Shown here: piece by piece, positions 5,508-10,990 of the stretch | Position numbering within the stretch: the stretch's first letter is position 1 | Layout: every line of letters begins with the position of its first letter | Assembly (NCBI GenBank): GCA_050732935.1 | Contig: JBOHRW010000102.1 | Coordinates: 1-13,752 of the forward strand | Length of the DNA: 13,752 nt | Reading direction: 5' to 3' | Source: DASRVA01 sp050732935 | GTDB taxonomy: Bacteria; Gemmatimonadota; Gemmatimonadetes; JACCXV01; JAHWKZ01 | Notes under the pieces: generated by a model | What the model was told of the DNA's origin: nothing | Databases searched by the model: none | What the model saw: the letters and a program-made list of their open reading frames with translations, nothing else | Made by a program: the position numbers and the translations under genes

Positions 5508-8500
5508 GCCGTCCCCGATCCGACTCTGCCCCCTTCCTCGACGGTCACGAGCTGCGCCCCCTCGACCTGCCGGCCAAGGCACCGTTCCGCCCTGCCGGTG
5601 TGGCGATTGGTCACGGTGCGAGCGCACTCGAGGTCGCGATTGCGCGGGCCGACCGCCGTCCGCGCGCCGAGGACCTGAGAAGCGCTTGGCGGGAGCGTCA
5701 GGGAGGACGCGCGTCACCCCTCATCTTCATCGTCGTCCACGACGAACGTGCAGCCCTGTGCGGTCCGACCGGCGACAACCCGCCCGTCTATCCCGACCTG
5801 CCGCGGGATCAAGCAGAACGCATCTGCCGAACCGCCCTCGACCAGCCTGACCGGCACGCCGCTCTGCGCTTTCTGAGGGCCGCTCTTCCCGAAGTCGAGT
5901 CACCCATCCCCGGTCTCAAGAACGATGGGCTTCTGGCGACCCACGAGCTCGCGGTGGGCGTGCCGCGCCGCCCCGACTGGTCCGAGGCGGGCGTCAAGGG
6001 CCGCCGTGTCCTGGACCGCTCCGGCAAGGAGCTTCTTCGCGGGATGGGGTTCGACATCCAGCCCACGCCGGGCCCCGCCTCACTACTGCTCACTGCCGAC
6101 GGAAAGCGCACGGCTCTGGCCGTCTTCCTCGACCAGGGCGAATCGATCGAGGTCGCTCACGCCCGCTTCTCGGGTCTCTCCCCGATTTCCTATGCCCTCG
6201 ACCAGGCGGATCGCGAAGGCGTGGCGTGGGTCGTCGTTTCGGCGGGCCGGCTTCTCCGGCTCTACGCGGTCAAGCCGGCCCGCGGAGTCGCCACGCGGGG
6301 CCAGGCCGAAACGTTCGTTCAGGTGCACCTGGACCTCCTCAGCGAGGAGCAGGCAGGATACCTCTGGCTCCTGTTCTCGCCCGATGCCTTGCGGGAAGGC
6401 GGAACCCTCGAGGACATCCTCGATCGGTCGCGGGACTACGCCGTGGGTCTTGGGAATCGCCTCCGGGAGCGGATCTACGACGATGTCGTCCCGCGGCTCG
6501 CCAAGGCGGTCGCGGAGGCCCTCGGTCTGGAAGGCCCCACACAGGAGGATCTGGACCGGGCCTACGAGATGGCCCTCTTTCTCCTCTTCCGGCTGCTCTT
6601 CCTTGCCTACGCCGAGGACCAGCGCCTCCTCCCCTACGACGCGAACCAGAGCTATCGGAACCGGTCTCTCAAGAAGAAGGCGCACGAGCTGACGGATCTG
6701 ATCGGAGGAGACGGCGAGTTCGATGCCGGCTACTCCCACTGGCGGGAGATCGCGGCGCTCTTCACCGCCGTTCGCGAGGGGAATCGGGAGTGGGGGGTTC
6801 CCGCCTACGACGGGACCCTTTTCGCGATCGACCCAGAGATATCCCCCATCGGCGCCGCGCTCGAGACGATCGAGCTGTCGAACCAGACCTTCGGCCCGGC
6901 GATTGCGAAGCTCCTTCTCGACGCGAGCCCCGAAGGCCTGGGACCGGTGGACTTCCGGAGCCTCGGTGTCCGTGAGTTCGGCACCGTCTACGAAGGCCTC
7001 CTCCAGAGCGAGCTGTCGGTCGCCGAGGTCCCGCTGTCGCTCGGCAGGGACGGGGCCTACGTGCCCGCCCTGAAGGGTCTGGAGATCCAGGTCGCCGAAG
7101 GGGCGATCTATCTGCACGATGCTTCGGGAAGGCGGAAGTCGAGCGGGACCTACTACACGAAGACGTTCGCGGTCGAGCACCTCCTCGAACACGCCCTGGA
7201 GCCGGCGCTCGAGCGGCACCTCGAGGAGCTGGCGGAGATGGACGAGGTGGAGGCGGCAGAACGGTTCTTCGACTTCCGCGTGGCCGACATCGCGATGGGG
7301 TCGGGTCATTTCCTGATCGCGGCCGTGGACCACATCGAGAAGCGGCTGAGAGCCAGCCTGGCCGACCGCCCGCTTCCCGGGGTTCGGGCCGAGCTGGAGC
7401 GGCTTCGTGGCGTCGCGGCCCGGCAGCTCGGAGATCCCGCCGCCGCCGAGGAGATCGAGGACAGCCAGCTCCTCCGACGCCAGATCGCCCGGCGCTGCAT
7501 CTACGGGGTCGACGTGAACCCGGTGGCGGTCCATCTGGCGCGGGTGTCGCTCTGGATCCACACGTTCGTGAGAGGGCTCCCCCTCTCCTTCCTCGATCAT
7601 GGGCTCGTGGAAGGGAACTCGCTCCTCGGGATCGCGACCCTGGACGAGGCCAGGGAAGCGCTGGGCCTCTTGAACGAGAATGCCCCGGAGCTCTGGGACG
7701 AGACCGCGCTGGACCTGGTCGAGCGGGCCAGTGCGGCGCTCGAGCGCCTTGGGAAGCTCTCGGACGCCGATCAGGCCGAGATCATGAGGGCGCGGGATGC
7801 CCAACGCGAGATCGAGGAGCGCGAGGCCCCCGTCGCGGCCCTCTTCGACATCCTGACCGCTTCTCGCATCGATCCGGACCTCAAGGGCACAATCCGGTCG
7901 GGGTCGGTCACCCACTGGATCGAGGAGCCCGAGAAGCTCCTGGGCTCCTCGATCCACCACGCGGCGGTCGAGGCCCTGGGCGGGATGAAGCCGTTCCACT
8001 TCCCGATCCGTTTTCCCGAGGTCTTCCGCGCGGGACGGGAGGGGTTCGACGTGATCATCGGAAACCCCCCCTGGGAGGAGGCGACGATCGAGGAGGACGA
8101 CTTCTGGACTCGTCATCACCCCGGCCTACAGGGGCTGCCACAGCGGGAGCAGGAGCGGATCAAGGCCAGGCTCCGCCGCGAACGGCCCGACCTCGTAGCA
8201 CGATTCGAGGATGAGCGGGAACAGGCGGAGCGCTTGCGGAAGGTCCTGACGAGCGGCGCCTTTCCCGGCATGGGGACGGGCGATCCCGATCTCTACAAGG
8301 CCTTCAGCTGGCGGTTCTGGAACCTGGCCCGGACCGACGGGGGCTGGATCGGGGTCGTTCTGCCGAGGTCGGCTTTTTCCGTCAAAGGTTCCGAGGCATT
8401 CCGAAAAGCGGTGCTTGACGAAGACCGTATCGACGACCTGTGTCTCCTCCTCAACAATCGCGGCTGGATCTTCGAGGACGTGCACCCTCAGTACACCATC

Positions 8501-9565
8501 TCTCTGGTCTCCATCCACCGCGACGTTCCAGAAAAGGACCGCATCCTGAACCTCCGCGGCCCCTATCGCAGCCGTGCACGATACGATTTCGGCATCGAGG
8601 AGCCGCCGGTGCGGTTCGTGAACGACGAGGTGCTGGAGTGGACCGACACGGCCGCTCTCCCCCTTCTTCCGACCGAAGAGTCGGCCGAGGTCTTCGCGCA
8701 GATCCGGAAGGCGCCGCGCCTAGACCTCGACGACGGCCGCTCGTGGCGCGCCAGGCCATACGCCGAGCTCCATGCGACCAACGACCGGAAGAGCGGGCTC
8801 ATCCGCCTTTCAGAGAAGCGGCCGGCGGGTTACTGGCCGGTGTTCAAGGGCGAGTCCTTCGATCTCTGGACACCCGACACCGGCACCTACTTCGGCTGGG
8901 CCGATCCTGAGCCGGCGATGAAGCATCTCCAGACGCGGCGGTGGTCCGGCAAGCGCCGCAGCAACTCCCCCTTCTCCGAGTTCATCGAGAACTGGATCGC
9001 CGGCCGGAAGACCCTTCCTTGCCTCCAAGCGCGGATCGCGTTCCGGGATGTGACGAACCGCACCAACCGCAGAACGGTGATCGCGGCCCTCCTGCCCCCC
9101 GAGATCTTCCTCACGAACAAGGCGCCCTTTCTTCTCTGGCCGCGTGGTGACGAGAAGGACCAAGCTTTCTTGCTCGCGATCTTGTGCTCGATTCCATACG
9201 ATTGGTACATGCGTCGCTTCGTCGAGACGAGCCTCAACTATCACATTCTGAACCCCTCTCCCGTGCCACGCCCCAAGCGCTCCAGTCCCCTGTGGAAGCG
9301 CGCCGTCGAGATCGCCGGCCGCCTGGCCGCGCCCGACGAGCGGTTCGCCCGCTGGGCGGAGGCGGTCGGAATCCCGGCCGCTGTGGTCAGCGCGGACGAG
9401 AAGGAGGGTCTCATCGCGGAGCTGGATGCCGTCGCCGCGCTCCTGTATGGCATCTCTGATTCCCAGCTCCGCCATGTCTTCGAGACGTTCCACGAGGGCT
9501 GGGAGTTCGAGCCCCGGCTCGAGTCCGTGCTCGGGCACATGCGCCGCTGGAAGGAGCGATCGTGA
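5504..9565 (+). CDS. Eco57I-like adenine-specific DNA methyltransferase (large, type IIG/PglX-like)
   Basis: The 1353-aa protein is a large gamma-type N6-adenine methyltransferase. GTYYTK (548-553) precedes the SAM-binding motif I DIAMGSGHF (595-603, where Pro is more usual than Ile596). GVDVNPVAVHLARVSLW starts at 668. The catalytic motif IV is NPPW (854-857). FSWRFWNLARTDGGWIGVVLPRSAF, near 932-956, and GWIFEDVHPQYTI are typical of Eco57I-class enzymes. The C-terminal third (about 1100-1300, WPVFKGESFDLW to LNPSPVPRPKR) looks like a target-recognition domain. The N-terminal 480 residues include a segment (LLRGMGFDIQP to VVVSAGRLLRLYAV, about 178-255) resembling an HsdR-type nuclease fold, but no PD-(D/E)xK triad is visible. 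The protein may thus modify without cutting. The start is fixed by the ATGA overlap with the membrane-protein gene. Host-DNA modification partnered with the downstream helicase-nuclease is the likely role. Confidence 0.88.
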   Translation: MSRPRSDSAPFLDGHELRPLDLPAKAPFRPAGVAIGHGASALEVAIARADRRPRAEDLRSAWRERQGGRASPLIFIVVHDERAALCGPTGDNPPVYPDLPRDQAERICRTALDQPDRHAALRFLRAALPEVESPIPGLKNDGLLATHELAVGVPRRPDWSEAGVKGRRVLDRSGKELLRGMGFDIQPTPGPASLLLTADGKRTALAVFLDQGESIEVAHARFSGLSPISYALDQADREGVAWVVVSAGRLLRLYAVKPARGVATRGQAETFVQVHLDLLSEEQAGYLWLLFSPDALREGGTLEDILDRSRDYAVGLGNRLRERIYDDVVPRLAKAVAEALGLEGPTQEDLDRAYEMALFLLFRLLFLAYAEDQRLLPYDANQSYRNRSLKKKAHELTDLIGGDGEFDAGYSHWREIAALFTAVREGNREWGVPAYDGTLFAIDPEISPIGAALETIELSNQTFGPAIAKLLLDASPEGLGPVDFRSLGVREFGTVYEGLLQSELSVAEVPLSLGRDGAYVPALKGLEIQVAEGAIYLHDASGRRKSSGTYYTKTFAVEHLLEHALEPALERHLEELAEMDEVEAAERFFDFRVADIAMGSGHFLIAAVDHIEKRLRASLADRPLPGVRAELERLRGVAARQLGDPAAAEEIEDSQLLRRQIARRCIYGVDVNPVAVHLARVSLWIHTFVRGLPLSFLDHGLVEGNSLLGIATLDEAREALGLLNENAPELWDETALDLVERASAALERLGKLSDADQAEIMRARDAQREIEEREAPVAALFDILTASRIDPDLKGTIRSGSVTHWIEEPEKLLGSSIHHAAVEALGGMKPFHFPIRFPEVFRAGREGFDVIIGNPPWEEATIEEDDFWTRHHPGLQGLPQREQERIKARLRRERPDLVARFEDEREQAERLRKVLTSGAFPGMGTGDPDLYKAFSWRFWNLARTDGGWIGVVLPRSAFSVKGSEAFRKAVLDEDRIDDLCLLLNNRGWIFEDVHPQYTISLVSIHRDVPEKDRILNLRGPYRSRARYDFGIEEPPVRFVNDEVLEWTDTAALPLLPTEESAEVFAQIRKAPRLDLDDGRSWRARPYAELHATNDRKSGLIRLSEKRPAGYWPVFKGESFDLWTPDTGTYFGWADPEPAMKHLQTRRWSGKRRSNSPFSEFIENWIAGRKTLPCLQARIAFRDVTNRTNRRTVIAALLPPEIFLTNKAPFLLWPRGDEKDQAFLLAILCSIPYDWYMRRFVETSLNYHILNPSPVPRPKRSSPLWKRAVEIAGRLAAPDERFARWAEAVGIPAAVVSADEKEGLIAELDAVAALLYGISDSQLRHVFETFHEGWEFEPRLESVLGHMRRWKERS

Positions 9566-9574
9566 GAACCGGGA

Positions 9575-10070
9575 CTACCGTTCCTCCGGCTCCTGGAGAT
9601 CCAGCGTCATCTGGGCCAGGAGCGGGGGGCCGATCGGGAAGCCCGTGATCGCGTCGTACTTTCCAAGGGACCCGTCGTAGGTATGCAAAGCCTGGACGCC
9701 GACGACTCCTGCAGTGGCCAGGTGGATCGCGTCCATCGGCTTCAAGGACCAGCCGCGGGGAAGTGCCTCACGCATCAAGCCCTGTGCCGCTTCCGCGATC
9801 TGAGGATGAGAACTCGGCCTTCTTGATCGGAGAAGGCGGCAGCCACAGCGCTGAGATGGCCTTCTCCGCTTCGGCCTCCAGAATCCGCCCGGCCTGCTCC
9901 GTGGCGGCAAAGGCGACCTCGACCATGCTGACCGTCGAGGTCACGAGCTCGAGCTTTCCCTGTCGCGCCTGCTCGAGGTGGCCCTCGATGTCGGCGACCC
10001 GGTCCTGTGTCGCGTTGATGTAGGAGAGAAAGACCGCCGAGTCCCAGTAGTACCTCGGGACCTCAGGCAT
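9575..10070 (-). pseudogene. PIN-domain protein gene with a +1 frameshift
   Basis: The first reading frame (10070 down to about 9810) gives MPEVPRYYWDSAVFLSYINA with the first PIN acidic residue Asp10, then TSTVSMVEVAFA with Glu51, and reaches LPPSPIKKAEF. The second frame continues as HPQIAEAAQGLMREALPRGW, then KPMDAIHLATAGV and HTYDGSLGKY, supplying the remaining PIN aspartates, and ends at TAG (complement of 9575-9577). All catalytic positions of a VapC-like Mg-dependent RNase are present, but they sit in two frames. One extra base near 9809 restores a PIN protein of about 164 aa. The total span, 496 nt, is one more than a multiple of three. The start overlaps the stop of the upstream 256-aa gene by 8 nt, so the two were one operon. 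The stop lies 9 nt from the convergent methyltransferase stop. A sequencing error or a genuine inactivating mutation are both possible. Confidence 0.75.
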
Positions 10071-10833
10071 CCCGGAGCCGCCTGATCACCTCTTCCGGGG
10101 CCTCGGAACCCTGGGGGACAGCCCCTCGAGCCTTCCGGTAGCCGGCCTGCTCGCCCTCGGGCAGGACGATCACGCGGGTGATCTGCCGGACCGTCTCGGG
10201 GTGGCCGGTCCCGGGATCGCGGCGCACCCAGCCCTGGACGACGGCCGGCTTGCCCCAGGCGTCGAGCATGATGTCCTCCTGACCCTGCTTCAGGTAGCAC
10301 GAGACGGCTCGATCGTTGAGGGTGTCGAAGAGGGTGAAGCGGAGCCCTCCCCGGCTCGTCAGGGTCTGGACGCGGCCCTCCACGGCGCCGTAGGCGCCCT
10401 CCGGATGCTGAAGCTCCGGCAGCTCAGCGACCGAAGCGGTGTTCTCCGCGACGATCCGGCCAGCCGAGCGGACCACGGCCTCCGTGCGGTCGGTCTCGAA
10501 TCGGACGGACCGGATCCGACCGTTCAGGACTCGGACGAGCCCCCTGGCTTCGCGGACCACGCGCTGGCCGTACGGCGGCTCCTCGCCACGCTCGAGTGCG
10601 GACCCGACGCGCTCGTACGCCCTGACCACGAGATCCACCTTCTCCGCCGCCCCCACACCGCGCACGCTGGTGAAGGCGCTGCCTCGCGAAAGGTCAGCGA
10701 CCTCCCAACCGAGCTGCTCTGCCGCCACCTCCTCGGAAAGGGCGGTGACGAGGCCCTCGAGGCGGGCCATCGCCGTCGCGAAGTCGGCCAGCGAGATCTC
10801 GCCGGTCAGAACCAGGGTCACCGTATCGCTCAT
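10063..10833 (-). CDS. Hypothetical protein with OB-fold-like C-terminus, partner of the PIN gene
   Basis: The 256-aa product has no name known to me. Residues 1-110 alternate strands and helices (VTLVLTGEISLADFATAMAR, LGWEVADLSRGSAF). Residues about 148-226 (YGAVEGRVQTLT, LRFTLFDTLNDRAVSCYL, KPAVVQGWVRRDPGTGHP, QITRVIVLPE) have the strand spacing and Gly placement of an OB-fold, which usually binds nucleic acid. The start is supported by GAGGAG with 6-nt spacing (10840-10845 on the plus strand is its complement). The 3' end overlaps the PIN gene by 8 nt. The pair could be a toxin-antitoxin-like unit in which this protein restrains the PIN nuclease or recognises its RNA target, though it is larger than typical VapB antitoxins. 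It runs opposite to and between the methyltransferase and helicase genes. The reading is moderate for the gene and low for the function. Confidence 0.72.
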   Translation of the reverse strand: MSDTVTLVLTGEISLADFATAMARLEGLVTALSEEVAAEQLGWEVADLSRGSAFTSVRGVGAAEKVDLVVRAYERVGSALERGEEPPYGQRVVREARGLVRVLNGRIRSVRFETDRTEAVVRSAGRIVAENTASVAELPELQHPEGAYGAVEGRVQTLTSRGGLRFTLFDTLNDRAVSCYLKQGQEDIMLDAWGKPAVVQGWVRRDPGTGHPETVRQITRVIVLPEGEQAGYRKARGAVPQGSEAPEEVIRRLRDA

Positions 10834-10990
10834 TCAGGGCTCCTCAGTACGGGCCGGTCAGGCGGTATCCTTTGCCTATACGATACCCAAGCTACCCTCG
10901 AGCGGACGAGCCCGGCAGCATGTCCCCGCTCGAATCTGCCGGAGCATCCGGCGTGCTCTACACGCAACCGCTATCTTGCTGAATCCCTTG
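10834..10990. promoter_or_regulatory. Divergent intergenic region with GGTATC inverted repeat
   Basis: This region lies between the divergent OB-fold-like gene and the helicase gene and must hold promoters for both. An inverted repeat, GGTATC (10864-10869) and GATACC (10882-10887), has 6-bp arms 12 nt apart around the A/T-rich centre TTTGCCTATAC, a spacing suited to a dimeric repressor. TATACG or TACGAT at 10877-10884 could serve as a plus-strand -10, but no convincing -35 is seen. The helicase ATG has no clear Shine-Dalgarno sequence in front of it. Confidence 0.35.

Noticed and set aside
6083..8119. Long minus-strand open frame (678 codons) inside the methyltransferase gene
   Set aside because: It is a codon-bias shadow: Arg/Gly/Leu/Glu-rich with no domain, antisense to a gene with clear methyltransferase motifs. 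GC-rich genes commonly leave such antisense frames open.
10920..10982. 20-codon frame just upstream of the helicase (possible leader peptide MSPLESAGASG...)
   Set aside because: No ribosome binding site, no runs of regulatory codons and no attenuator-like hairpins, so chance is the simpler explanation.
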